Below, in pieces: positions 50,559 to 58,462 of a stretch of 64,000 nt of DNA. The stretch spans positions 186,001 through 250,000 of the forward strand of contig NZ_JBNAMV010000004.1 of assembly GCF_049705945.1 (NCBI RefSeq), in the 5' to 3' direction. This DNA comes from Salarchaeum japonicum_A. Its GTDB lineage: Archaea; Halobacteriota; Halobacteria; Halobacteriales; Halobacteriaceae. Made by a program: the position numbers and the translations under genes. The notes beneath the pieces are model-generated. The model had not been told where the DNA came from and did no database searches. It was given only the letters and a program-made list of their open reading frames with translations. Every line of letters starts with the position of its first letter. The stretch's first letter is position 1.

Positions 50559-51248
50559 ATGCGGTCGATTCGACTGTTCCAGTCGCACGAGGCGCGGCGG
50601 AGCGCGCTCGTCGCGCTCACCGCGGTGCTCGCGGTTCTTATCGTGTTCGCGGCGGTGCTCTCCCAGTTCGACGCGCTCTCGACGCCCGCGGAAATCAAGG
50701 CGTTCCTGGCCGCGTTCGGCCCGGCGACCCCGGTTGCGTTCGTCGTCCTGCAGGCCGTGCAGGTGGTGGCAGCGCCCGTTCCCGGGCAAGTCCTCACGTT
50801 CGTCTCCGGCTACCTCTTCGGCCCGCTCTGGGGGACCGCGTACAGCGTGCTCGGCGCGAGTATCGGGAGTTACGCCGCGTTCTGTCTCTCCCGGACCTAC
50901 GGCCGGCCGTACGTCGAGCGCGTGGTGGCCGAGGACGCCTTCGACTGGTTCGAGACAGTGACGGACGACAACGGACTGCTCGCACTGTTCCTCGTCTTCC
51001 TGATTCCCGGTCTCCCGGACGACGTACTCTGTTTCGTCGCTGGCCTCACCGACCTCGACCTGAAGAAAATGACCGCCGCCGCCGCGCTCGGCCGGCTTCC
51101 CGGGTTCTTCCTCGCGGCGCTCGCCGGGTCGAACGCCGCCGCCGGCGACTACACGATGGCCGCCGTCATCGTCGCCGCGCTCGGCCTAGTCGGGGGTGCG
51201 GTCTGGGTGTTCCGCGAGCGCGTTCGCGGGTCCCTCAGTCGAGCGTGA
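50559..51248 (+). CDS. TVP38/TMEM64 (VTT domain) membrane protein
   Basis: A 229-residue membrane protein with five to six helices. The SNARE-associated/VTT core includes PVPGQVLTFVSGYLFGPLWG and FLIPGLPDDVLCFVAGLT. The VTT/DedA superfamily includes lipid scramblases and undecaprenyl phosphate translocases; the ligand here is unknown. It forms an operon with the XRE-CBS gene. It overlaps the convergent purM by 14 bases. Confidence 0.9.
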   Translation: MRSIRLFQSHEARRSALVALTAVLAVLIVFAAVLSQFDALSTPAEIKAFLAAFGPATPVAFVVLQAVQVVAAPVPGQVLTFVSGYLFGPLWGTAYSVLGASIGSYAAFCLSRTYGRPYVERVVAEDAFDWFETVTDDNGLLALFLVFLIPGLPDDVLCFVAGLTDLDLKKMTAAAALGRLPGFFLAALAGSNAAAGDYTMAAVIVAALGLVGGAVWVFRERVRGSLSRA

Positions 51249-52209
51249 GGCCACGAACCGCCACGCCCTCGCCCTCTTCTACGGAGCCGATGATGCGGCC
51301 GTCCGTCGCGTCCGCGAGCGATTCCGCGTCCTCGGGCGGGAGCGCGACGACGAATCCGGTCCCCATGTTGAACGTCCGATGCATCTCGGCGTCGGAGACG
51401 TTCCCGCGCTCCTGGACGAACGTGAACACGTCCTGCGCGTCGAACGGGTCGAGAATCGAATATCTGTACTCTCCCATCCGAGAGAGGTTCGTCCACCCGC
51501 CGCCGGTGACGTGCGCGGCGGCGTGCACGTCGTGCGCGTGGAGGTCATCGAGAAGGTACGTGTAGAGCCGGGTCGGTTCGAGCAGCGCCTCCCCGACGGT
51601 GTCGTAGCCGTCGTAGGGATAGGGGTCGGTGTAGTCGCCGTCCCGGGTCGCGGCCTCGCGGGCGAGCGTGAGGCCGTTCGAGTGGATGCCGGAGGATTCG
51701 AAGCCGACGAGCACGTCGCCCGCCTCCGCCTCTCCGGGGAACACCTCGTCATCGGTCGCGAGGCCGGCGGCGGTGCCGGCGAGGTCGAGGCCGGAGACGA
51801 CTTCAGGCATCACGGCGGTTTCGCCGCCGACGAGCGCGACCCCGGCGTCCTCCGCGCCCTGGGAGAGGCCGCGGCCGACCTGTTCGGAGAACGTCTCGCT
51901 GGGTTCGTCGACGGCGAGGTAGTCCACGAACGCGACCGGGGTGACGCCGGCGGCGACGAGGTCGTTGACGTTCATCGCGATGCAGTCGATGCCGACGGTG
52001 GAGTAGTCGGCGAGCGCGTCGGCGACGAGGAGTTTGGTGCCGACGCCGTCGGTGGCGAGCGCGAGGTATCGGTCGCCGATGTCGATGAGGCCGGCGTACT
52101 CGGTGGTGTCGTTCCCGCCGACGGCGGAGACGAGCGCGGCGGTCGCGGCCTCGCTCGCGTCGATGTCGACTCCGGCGTCGGCGTACGTGAGTTCCTCCTC
52201 GTCAGTCAT
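51235..52209 (-). CDS. purM: Phosphoribosylformylglycinamidine cyclo-ligase
   Basis: A 324-residue AIR synthetase of purine synthesis, making aminoimidazole ribonucleotide with ATP. Signatures are TYADAGVDIDA, LATDGVGTKLLVA, GIDCIAMNVNDLVAAG, VGGETAVMPEVV and HVTGGGWTNLSRM. The start at 52209 (MTDEEELTYADAG) gives the normal length; the upstream in-frame extension is not conserved-like. Its 3' end overlaps the TVP38 gene. Confidence 0.95.
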   Translation of the reverse strand: MTDEEELTYADAGVDIDASEAATAALVSAVGGNDTTEYAGLIDIGDRYLALATDGVGTKLLVADALADYSTVGIDCIAMNVNDLVAAGVTPVAFVDYLAVDEPSETFSEQVGRGLSQGAEDAGVALVGGETAVMPEVVSGLDLAGTAAGLATDDEVFPGEAEAGDVLVGFESSGIHSNGLTLAREAATRDGDYTDPYPYDGYDTVGEALLEPTRLYTYLLDDLHAHDVHAAAHVTGGGWTNLSRMGEYRYSILDPFDAQDVFTFVQERGNVSDAEMHRTFNMGTGFVVALPPEDAESLADATDGRIIGSVEEGEGVAVRGLTLD

Positions 52210-52309
52210 ACACGACGATGGGTAGGACGTGGCGAAAAACCCACCGGTGTATGCACGAGTGCGTCGTGCCGCCACAACCGTTTACACGCTTCGTGCGGTA
52301 GCCGAGAAT

Positions 52310-52609
52310 ATGTCAGACCGACCGCAGTACGACGAGTGGGAGTTCGAGGAGCAACACCGGCACGACGTCGAGTGGCTCGGCACCACCGCGACCACGGGTA
52401 CGGAGGGCGCGCCCGGGATGCCCGTGTTCCTCGACCGCGAGCGCAACGAGGTGTTCCGCGCGGAGACCGACGTGGAGCGCCAGCTGCTCTCCGAAGTCAC
52501 GGAGTCGACGCGGAGCACTGCGGAGTCGAGCGTCACCGAGGTAATCCAGAATATCGGGGACGAACTCGGTTGGGAGCGGCTGAGCGAATTCGGCGAGGAG
52601 AACAGCTAG
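52310..52609 (+). CDS. Haloarchaeal 99-residue acidic protein of unknown function
   Basis: Begins MSDRPQYDEWEFEEQH, has VPFLD-like PVFLDRERNEVFRAETD, and ends in an amphipathic helix (STAESSVTEVIQNIGDELGW). It is soluble, acidic and without cysteines. No family is recognised. A TATA-like TTTACACG near 52281 is about 28 bases before the ATG and argues against a longer in-frame start at 52229. The stop shares CTAG with the S2P gene stop. Confidence 0.75.
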   Translation: MSDRPQYDEWEFEEQHRHDVEWLGTTATTGTEGAPGMPVFLDRERNEVFRAETDVERQLLSEVTESTRSTAESSVTEVIQNIGDELGWERLSEFGEENS

Positions 52610-53190
52610 AGGAAGCCGAGCAGCCTGAGCGCGAGCAGTATCGAGGGAACGGCGACCGCGAGATACGCTCCGAGACTCCATTTTCGGACGGTGTTGCCGT
52701 CGAGCGGGCCGAACGGGAGCATGTTGAATCCAGCGAGGAGGACGTTGATGAGGACGCCGTACTCGGCGATGGCGGAGAGCGGGGTGAGCGCCCAGAAGAC
52801 GGCGGCCATCGCGAGGTTCGAGACGGGGCCGGCGAGCGCGACGAGGCCGCGCTGTCGGGGCGTGATGCGGCCGGCGTGGTGGACGGCGCCGGGCGCGGCG
52901 AACAGGAAGCCGGCGAGGCCGCCCGCGATGGCGAGGAGGAGCATACCGTAGTCGGCGCGGAACTCGGCGTGCTGACCGAAGTGGACGGCGACGGCCTTGT
53001 GCGCGAGTTCGTGCCCGAGGAAGCCGACGCCGGCGGTGACGAGGCTCACGGCGAACAGGAACACGAACTCCGCCGACACCACGACGTCGAGGCTGGTGGC
53101 GCTAATCGGGGAGAGCAGGAGGCCGAACGCGAGGCCGAGCGCCAGCCACGCGACGGCGAGGTCCTTGAGTTCGCGCCGGCTGTAGTTCAT
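52606..53190 (-). CDS. Site-2 protease family (M50) membrane metalloprotease
   Basis: A 194-residue intramembrane zinc protease of the short type. HELAH (60-64) lies in a membrane helix with GFLGHELAHKAVA; the second metal motif is NMLPFGPLDGNTV (about 155-167). There is no PDZ or CBS domain. It cleaves membrane peptides, with target unknown. The ATG overlaps the TraB-gene stop (ATGA), so the two are coupled. Confidence 0.92.
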   Translation of the reverse strand: MNYSRRELKDLAVAWLALGLAFGLLLSPISATSLDVVVSAEFVFLFAVSLVTAGVGFLGHELAHKAVAVHFGQHAEFRADYGMLLLAIAGGLAGFLFAAPGAVHHAGRITPRQRGLVALAGPVSNLAMAAVFWALTPLSAIAEYGVLINVLLAGFNMLPFGPLDGNTVRKWSLGAYLAVAVPSILLALRLLGFL

Positions 53191-54656
53191 ATGAGCGCCA
53201 AGAGTATGTCCGCGATGTTGTTGAATCCCTGCCCGAGGTAGTGCTTGATTTCACCGAACGAATCTATTTTCGGGCTGACACCCGTCATGAGCGCGAGTGC
53301 GACCGGCGAACCGATCATGCTACCGACGTTCGTGAGCGCGACGATAGCAATGAGTTTGAACAGAGGGACTTCGCGCATTCGAGCGAGGAGATCCCGAATC
53401 GGGGCTTGCTCGTCGCTCATTATTTCGTTGAGAGTGCTAATGTCGCTGATAGATACCGGCGTGTAGCGGAGCTCCACGTAGCCCGCGATCCAGCCCGGAG
53501 CGAGGGTCGGTTCGAGACTCGTCAGCCACGCGCTTCCCGCGCCCGCGAGCGTGCTGAACGGGTGTGCACCGGCTGCGAGGGCGAACCCGCCGGCGAAGAT
53601 GGCATTGACGATGAACCACACGCCGAAGGCCTTGAGGAGGATGTCCGTGCTCAGGCCGGACATCGCCATCAGAACGAAGAACACGAGCACGCTCACGGAC
53701 ATCAGCGCGCCGATAAGTCGCGCTATCGAGAACCGTTTCTCCTCGCGGCCCTGCAGGCTCTCCATCGGCGGCAGGGTCTCGGGGTTGTCGAGGTAGCCCT
53801 TGACGCCCTCGACGTGGCCCGCGCCGATGACGGCGAGCACGTCCTTGCCCTGCTGGCGGAGCGCGAGGATGTTGTGCGCGAGGTAGGCGTCGCGTTCGTC
53901 GATGAGGGCTTCTGCGCCCCGGGGGCTGAACCGCCGGAACTCCTCCATCATCGCGCTCACCACGTCCGTGTCGGTGAGGTCCTCCATGTCGAGTTCCTCG
54001 TACTCGTCGTCCGCGCCGGTGCGCGCGAACAGCAGGCCGAGTACGGCACCGCCGACGAGCGCGCCGCCCGCGGCGATGGCGACGACTTCGACGAGCATCG
54101 TGAGCACGCCGAGCAGGCCGCCGCCCGCGAGCACGAACGGGCCTGCAAGCAGTTCGACAGCGAGTCCAAGCAGGCCGCCGCCGGTGAACCCGAGCGCCAG
54201 GCCGAGCGTCCACGGGTCGGCGAGGCCGAACGCGAGACCGCCGACCATCCGGAGTTTCTCGACGAACCCCATGCGCGTCCAGAACCGCTGAATCGTCACC
54301 TGGATGTTCCGGTCCACCAGGGCGACGTCGATGCCGAGCGCTTCCGCGGTGTCGACGGCGGCGAGCATGTCCGCGCCCGGGCTCACGTCGAACCGTTCGC
54401 CCATCCGCTGTTGGACGTAGGAGAGCAGCCAGTACGCGAGGAACTGGAACGCCATGCTCCCGCGGAGGAGGTCCTTCGGGTCGATGTCGTCGGGCGCGTC
54501 GCCCTTCATCTGCCGGTAGCGGCCCTCGTCTAGCTCGACGGCGACCACGTCCGGGTCGCGTTCCTCGATTTCGCGTTCGACGGTTTCGACGGACTCGGAG
54601 GAGACGTGCGCCGTGCCGACGAGGTGGACCGACCCCTCGCGGGACTCGTCGCTCAT
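53187..54656 (-). CDS. TraB family membrane protein
   Basis: A 489-residue protein. The N-terminal TraB/PrgY domain has HLVGTAHVSSESVETV, VVAVELDEGRYRQM and GAGHVEGVKG. The C-terminal half has about six membrane helices. TraB relatives include pheromone shut-down proteins and TIKI-like putative peptidases, but activity in archaea is not shown. It is coupled by ATGA to a site-2 protease downstream. Confidence 0.88.
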   Translation of the reverse strand: MSDESREGSVHLVGTAHVSSESVETVEREIEERDPDVVAVELDEGRYRQMKGDAPDDIDPKDLLRGSMAFQFLAYWLLSYVQQRMGERFDVSPGADMLAAVDTAEALGIDVALVDRNIQVTIQRFWTRMGFVEKLRMVGGLAFGLADPWTLGLALGFTGGGLLGLAVELLAGPFVLAGGGLLGVLTMLVEVVAIAAGGALVGGAVLGLLFARTGADDEYEELDMEDLTDTDVVSAMMEEFRRFSPRGAEALIDERDAYLAHNILALRQQGKDVLAVIGAGHVEGVKGYLDNPETLPPMESLQGREEKRFSIARLIGALMSVSVLVFFVLMAMSGLSTDILLKAFGVWFIVNAIFAGGFALAAGAHPFSTLAGAGSAWLTSLEPTLAPGWIAGYVELRYTPVSISDISTLNEIMSDEQAPIRDLLARMREVPLFKLIAIVALTNVGSMIGSPVALALMTGVSPKIDSFGEIKHYLGQGFNNIADILLALI

Positions 54657-54741
54657 TACGGTGGAGTAGTCGGTCGGCGGGCCTTACAGGTGTCGGTCGG
54701 GGGTCGGCACGTTCTTCCCGCCGACGCCAGTAAACCGGGGT

Positions 54742-55182
54742 ATGCCTTCGGTGATGGAAACGTACGTGGAGAACCGGGAGATGGTGCAGCCGAACCACGC
54801 GAACACGCACGGCACCGCGCACGGCGGGAACGTGATGAAGTGGATGGACGAGATCGGCGCGATGAGCGCGATGCGCTTTGCGGGCGAGGAGGTCGTGACG
54901 GCGCGCATGAATCAGGTGAACTTCGACCGCCCCATTCCCGTGGGGGACACGGCGCTTATCGAGGCGTACGTGTACGCGGCCGGGTCGACGAGCATGCGCG
55001 TTCGCCTGCGGGCGTTCCGGGAGAACCCGCGGACGAGCGAGTGCGAGCAGACCACCGAGTCCTACTTCGTGTACGTCGCGGTGAACGACGAGGGACGGCC
55101 GACCACGGTCCCCGACCTCATCGTCGAGACCGCGGAGGGCGAAGAGTACCGCGAGGTCGCGCTGGAGGGCGAAGGAGAATGA
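54742..55182 (+). CDS. Acyl-CoA thioesterase (hotdog fold)
   Basis: A 146-residue hotdog thioesterase of the YciA/BFIT type. HANTHGTAHGGNVMKWMDEI has the helical core with the acidic Asp, and NFDRPIPVGD is the second conserved strand. It hydrolyses acyl-CoA; chain length unknown. It is coupled by ATGA to the next gene. Confidence 0.9.
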   Translation: MPSVMETYVENREMVQPNHANTHGTAHGGNVMKWMDEIGAMSAMRFAGEEVVTARMNQVNFDRPIPVGDTALIEAYVYAAGSTSMRVRLRAFRENPRTSECEQTTESYFVYVAVNDEGRPTTVPDLIVETAEGEEYREVALEGEGE

Positions 55183-55646
55183 GTCTCGACATCCCGACGG
55201 GCGAGGTGCCGGACCCGCCGGAACTCGACACGGAAGCCGACGTGGACGACTACGAGGACCTCGACGTGGGTGGAAACGACTACCACCGCGAGGACCTCGA
55301 AACCTTCCTCCGGGAGGGCGCGTGGGAGGAGGCGTTCGCGGAGTGGGCCGAACACACCGACCTCACCGAGGAGGACTACCAAATCGTCCTCGACCTCGAC
55401 ATGCTCGATGCCTTCGACTTCTTCTGGGACGACTTCGCGGACCGGGTCGGGTACCACGCACCCGGCCTGCCCGAGGACTGGCAGGAACGCGACCTTCATC
55501 CCGACCTCGACTCTTGGAGCACCGTCTCCGCCATCAACGCCTCGCTCACGGAACTCGGCCGCACGGTCTCGGACCGCTTGAAGGCGGACTACGTGGACTG
55601 GAACGCGGAGTACGAGGCGCCGGACGACCTCCCGGACTTCGACTGA
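55179..55646 (+). CDS. Acidic haloarchaeal protein of unknown function (155 aa)
   Basis: Starts MSLDIPTGEVPDPPELDTEA and has a long acidic N-terminal (VDDYEDLDVGGNDYH), then a helical domain (WEEAFAEWAEHTDLTEEDYQ) and a C-terminal helix. No cysteine or membrane segment. The helical part, with ELDxxDAFDFFWDDFA-like text, is not recognised. It is translationally coupled to the thioesterase gene, so the two may act together. Confidence 0.75.
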   Translation: MSLDIPTGEVPDPPELDTEADVDDYEDLDVGGNDYHREDLETFLREGAWEEAFAEWAEHTDLTEEDYQIVLDLDMLDAFDFFWDDFADRVGYHAPGLPEDWQERDLHPDLDSWSTVSAINASLTELGRTVSDRLKADYVDWNAEYEAPDDLPDFD

Positions 55647-55805
55647 CGCGAAAAGCGCCCGAAGTGGGCGCGGTGTACCAATGGTTGACGGGTGCGGACG
55701 CCCCGGGGGGAGGCAGGTTCGCACGCCGTACCTGATTGCATTTCCTTCCAGTTTAAGCGTTTTCTGGAGGTATGGGTAAATCGCGTCTAGCGACCTCGTA
55801 CCTGT
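55647..55805. other. Convergent gap without a recognised gene
   Basis: A hairpin GCGCCC-GAAGT-GGGCGC near 55656-55672 lies after the 155-residue protein gene. Two TTTAA boxes (about 55753 and 55804) and a CAGGT...ACCTG inverted repeat are seen. It could hold a small RNA, but no family is recognised. Confidence 0.35.
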
Positions 55806-57323
55806 TTAAGGCTGTTCTGTCGCCCAGTCGCGCGCCCGGTCGACGGCGTCCCCCCAGCGGTCGTACTTCGCGTCCCAGTCCCCGTTCCGTGGGGTGAACG
55901 CGCGGTCAGTGCGGCGGTTCTCTCGGAGTTCGTCGAGGTCGCGCCAGTAGTCGGCGGCCAGTCCGGCGGCGTACGCCGCGCCGAGCGCGGTCGTCTCGTC
56001 CACGACGGGGCGGTCGATGTCGGTTTGGAGCACGTCTGCGAGGAGCTGGCAGAGGAAGTCGTTTTTCACCGCACCGCCGTCCACGCGGAGGCGGGAGAGG
56101 GACACGTCGCTGTCCGCGAGCATCGCCTCCGCAACGTCCCGCGTCTGGTACGCGATGGCTTCGAGCGTCGCGCGCACGATGTGTTCGCGGCGCGTGCCGC
56201 GGGTGAGGCCGACGATGGTGCCGCGAGCGCGCGGGTCCCAGTGCGGCGCGCCCAGTCCTGTGAACGCGGGGACGACGTACACCCCGTCGGTGCCGTCGAC
56301 GGCGCGCGCGAGCGATTCCGTCTCGCCCGCGTCCGTGACGAGGGACACGTCGTTCAGCCACTCGATGGCCGCGCCGGTCGCGAAGATGGAGCCTTCGAGC
56401 GCGTACTGCACGGGTTCGCCGCTGCGCTGGAAGCCGACGGTCGTGAGGAGGCCGTGCGTGGATTCGACGGGCGTCTCGCCGGTGTTGAGGAGGAAGAAGG
56501 AGCCGGTTCCGTAGGTGTTCTTGGCGTCCCCGGGGTCGAAGCACGTCTGGCCGAACAGGGCGGCCTGCTGGTCGCCGAGCGCGCCCGCGACCGGGATGCG
56601 CGCACCGAGGAAGCCGTCGGCGTCGGTGTATCCGTAGAACTCGTCGTCCGATGACGGCCGGACCTCGGGGAGGCAGGCGCGCGGCACGTCGAACTCCGCG
56701 AGCAGGCGGTCGTCCCACGCGCAGTCGTGGATGTCGTACAGCATCGTCCGGCTGGCGTTCGTCACGTCGGTGACGTGCGCGCCGGTGAGGTTGTAGATAA
56801 GCCACGAATCGACCGTGCCGAACAGCACGTCCCCGGATTCGGCGCGCTCGCGGACGCTCCGGGTGGCCGAGCGCGTCGGCTCGATGGGGTCGGCGTTCTC
56901 CAGCAACCACTCCAGTTTCGACGCGGAGAAGTACGCGTCCGGCTCCAACCCCGTCGTCGACTGGATGTAGTCGCCGAGTTCGTCGCGCAGCCCTTCGATT
57001 CGGTCCGTGGTGCGGCGGTCCTGCCAGACGATGGCGTCGTGAACGGGCTCACCGGTTTCGGCGTCCCAGAGCACGGTGGTCTCGCGCTGGTTCGTCACGC
57101 CGATAGCGGCGAGGTCGCCGGGCGCGATTCCGGCGTCCGCGAGAGCCGACTCCACCACGTGCTTCGTGTTCGCCCAGAGTTCGCTCGGGTCGTGCTCCAC
57201 CCAACCCGGCTCCGGATACTGCTGTTCGTGCGTCTCGTACGCGCTCGCGACGACGGACGCGTCCCGGTCGAACACCAGGAAGCGCGTGCCCGTCGTCCCC
57301 TGGTCTATCGCCCCGACGTACAT
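55806..57323 (-). CDS. glpK: Glycerol kinase
   Basis: A 505-residue FGGY kinase that phosphorylates glycerol. Features are AIDQGTTGTRFLVFD (phosphate 1), IGVTNQRETTVLWD, IVWQDRRTTDRI, the substrate region GYTDADGFLGARIPVAGALGDQQAAL, and RVDGGAVKNDFLCQLLADVL. All match GlpK. Haloarchaea use glycerol from algae. A TATA-like CTTTATCC (minus strand, near 57348-57355) suits a leaderless start at 57323. Confidence 0.95.
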   Translation of the reverse strand: MYVGAIDQGTTGTRFLVFDRDASVVASAYETHEQQYPEPGWVEHDPSELWANTKHVVESALADAGIAPGDLAAIGVTNQRETTVLWDAETGEPVHDAIVWQDRRTTDRIEGLRDELGDYIQSTTGLEPDAYFSASKLEWLLENADPIEPTRSATRSVRERAESGDVLFGTVDSWLIYNLTGAHVTDVTNASRTMLYDIHDCAWDDRLLAEFDVPRACLPEVRPSSDDEFYGYTDADGFLGARIPVAGALGDQQAALFGQTCFDPGDAKNTYGTGSFFLLNTGETPVESTHGLLTTVGFQRSGEPVQYALEGSIFATGAAIEWLNDVSLVTDAGETESLARAVDGTDGVYVVPAFTGLGAPHWDPRARGTIVGLTRGTRREHIVRATLEAIAYQTRDVAEAMLADSDVSLSRLRVDGGAVKNDFLCQLLADVLQTDIDRPVVDETTALGAAYAAGLAADYWRDLDELRENRRTDRAFTPRNGDWDAKYDRWGDAVDRARDWATEQP

Positions 57324-57362
57324 ACCCGTGGACGCGCACCGAACCCGGATAAAGCCGGGGAG

Positions 57363-57389
57363 TAGTGTGCCATCACACTAGGTTTTTAG
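57363..57389. promoter_or_regulatory. Inverted repeat and TATA in the glpK-vapB divergent region
   Basis: TAGTGTG-CCAT-CACACTA (57363-57380) is a perfect 7-bp inverted repeat, directly followed by the TTTTTAG TATA (57383-57389) of the antitoxin gene. It could be an operator for either the toxin-antitoxin unit or glpK. Confidence 0.55.
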
Positions 57390-57412
57390 CGCTGGCAGGC
57401 GAATCGGAGCGT

Positions 57413-57661
57413 ATGAGTAGCGACCGAGTCGACGCGGAGAGCAAGGTGTCGGGGAATCAGGCGAACATCCCCGCGCGGGTCCGCCGCGCACTCGACATCG
57501 ACGACGGCGACAAACTCCGCTGGCACGTCGAGGACGGCGAGGTCCGCGTCGCGGTCGTGCAGCGCCGAACCGGAACGTTCAGCGAGTTCGAGGGGTACGA
57601 CGGCGCGACGGACACCGACGCCACCGCCGACCACGACGCGTGGGGCGTCTCACCCGAGTAG
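57413..57661 (+). CDS. vapB: AbrB-family antitoxin, VapB type
   Basis: An 82-residue protein with an AbrB/MazE-type swapped-hairpin DNA-binding domain (KVSGNQANIPARVRRALDID) and a disordered acidic tail (YDGATDTDATADHDAWG) of the kind that wraps a toxin. The next gene, a PIN domain nuclease, starts one base after its stop. The start at 57413 is fixed by the TATA about 27 bases ahead. Confidence 0.85.
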   Translation: MSSDRVDAESKVSGNQANIPARVRRALDIDDGDKLRWHVEDGEVRVAVVQRRTGTFSEFEGYDGATDTDATADHDAWGVSPE

Positions 57662-58096
57662 ATGCCGCGAGCGCTCGTCGATACGTCCGTGCTGTTCGCC
57701 GCGGCGTATCGCCGCGACGCCCGCCACGAGGACGCGCTCCCGATCCTCCGCGGCATCGACGGCGGCACGCTCCCCGAGGCCGTCGTCCTCGACTACGTGC
57801 TCGCGGAGACCCTGAACGGCCTCACCGCGCACGCCGGCCACGACGCTGCGGTGGACTTCCTCGACAGAATCGAGGAGAACGCGCGCGTCCACGTCGACGC
57901 CCTGACCGCGGACGGCCGCGCGGCGGCGAAATCCGTCTTCCGCCAGTATTCCGGATTCTCGTTCGTCGACGCGAGCCTCGTCGCGTACATGCAGTCCGAG
58001 GGCCTGGGCTACCTGTACGCGTTCGACGACGACTTCGACGCCGCGGACGACGTGTATCGACTCACGAACGCCACCAACCCCTATCGACCAGAATGA
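57662..58096 (+). CDS. vapC: PIN-domain ribonuclease toxin, VapC type
   Basis: A 144-residue PIN nuclease. Active-site acids are Asp7 (ALVDTSVLFAA), Glu49 in VLAETLNGL, Asp in FSFVDASLV (about 102) and Asp in YAFDDDFD (about 120). It presumably cleaves tRNA or mRNA when free of VapB. The stop overlaps the next gene ATG, making a three-gene unit. Confidence 0.88.
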   Translation: MPRALVDTSVLFAAAYRRDARHEDALPILRGIDGGTLPEAVVLDYVLAETLNGLTAHAGHDAAVDFLDRIEENARVHVDALTADGRAAAKSVFRQYSGFSFVDASLVAYMQSEGLGYLYAFDDDFDAADDVYRLTNATNPYRPE

Positions 58097-58389
58097 CCAC
58101 GTTCAGCGCGGAAGTCATGCACGTCGTCGGGCCCGACGAGCGCGACGACCACGACCTCACGCCCTACCTCGAACGCATCAGCGAGGACCGCTACGTCCTC
58201 GTCGTTCGGAAGGGCGGGACGCCGTCCCTGCTCGACCGGGTCCTCGCGTTCCTCCGCCGCGACCCCATCGAGGCCGTGACCGTCATCACCGACGACGAGT
58301 ACGAGGAAGGCGACGAACTCCAGGTCACCGCAACGGCGACTGAAATGCAGGGCGTGTTCGACGCGACCGACGTACGGAAAGAGTCCTAA
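58093..58389 (+). CDS. 98-residue protein coupled to vapC, unknown function
   Basis: Starts MTTFSAEVMHVVGPDERDDH. It is mixed alpha/beta with YLVVR-like RYVLVVRKGGTP and a beta C-terminus (GDELQVTATATEMQGVFDAT). No toxin motif or cysteine. It overlaps vapC by ATGA, so it is in the same transcript; it could be an accessory or modulating component, or unrelated. No family is assigned. Confidence 0.72.
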   Translation: MTTFSAEVMHVVGPDERDDHDLTPYLERISEDRYVLVVRKGGTPSLLDRVLAFLRRDPIEAVTVITDDEYEEGDELQVTATATEMQGVFDATDVRKES

Positions 58390-58462
58390 TCTGTTTTTTC
58401 AGCAGTTGGCCGTCGCGGCGGACGGGTATTCATATCCGTCTCGCTCTCGAACCCGCGTTCGA

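Noticed and set aside
55647..55805. Possible tRNA or structured RNA (GGTTCGCACGCC resembles a T-arm)
   Set aside because: No acceptor stem, anticodon arm or CCA-side pairing could be built around it on either strand.
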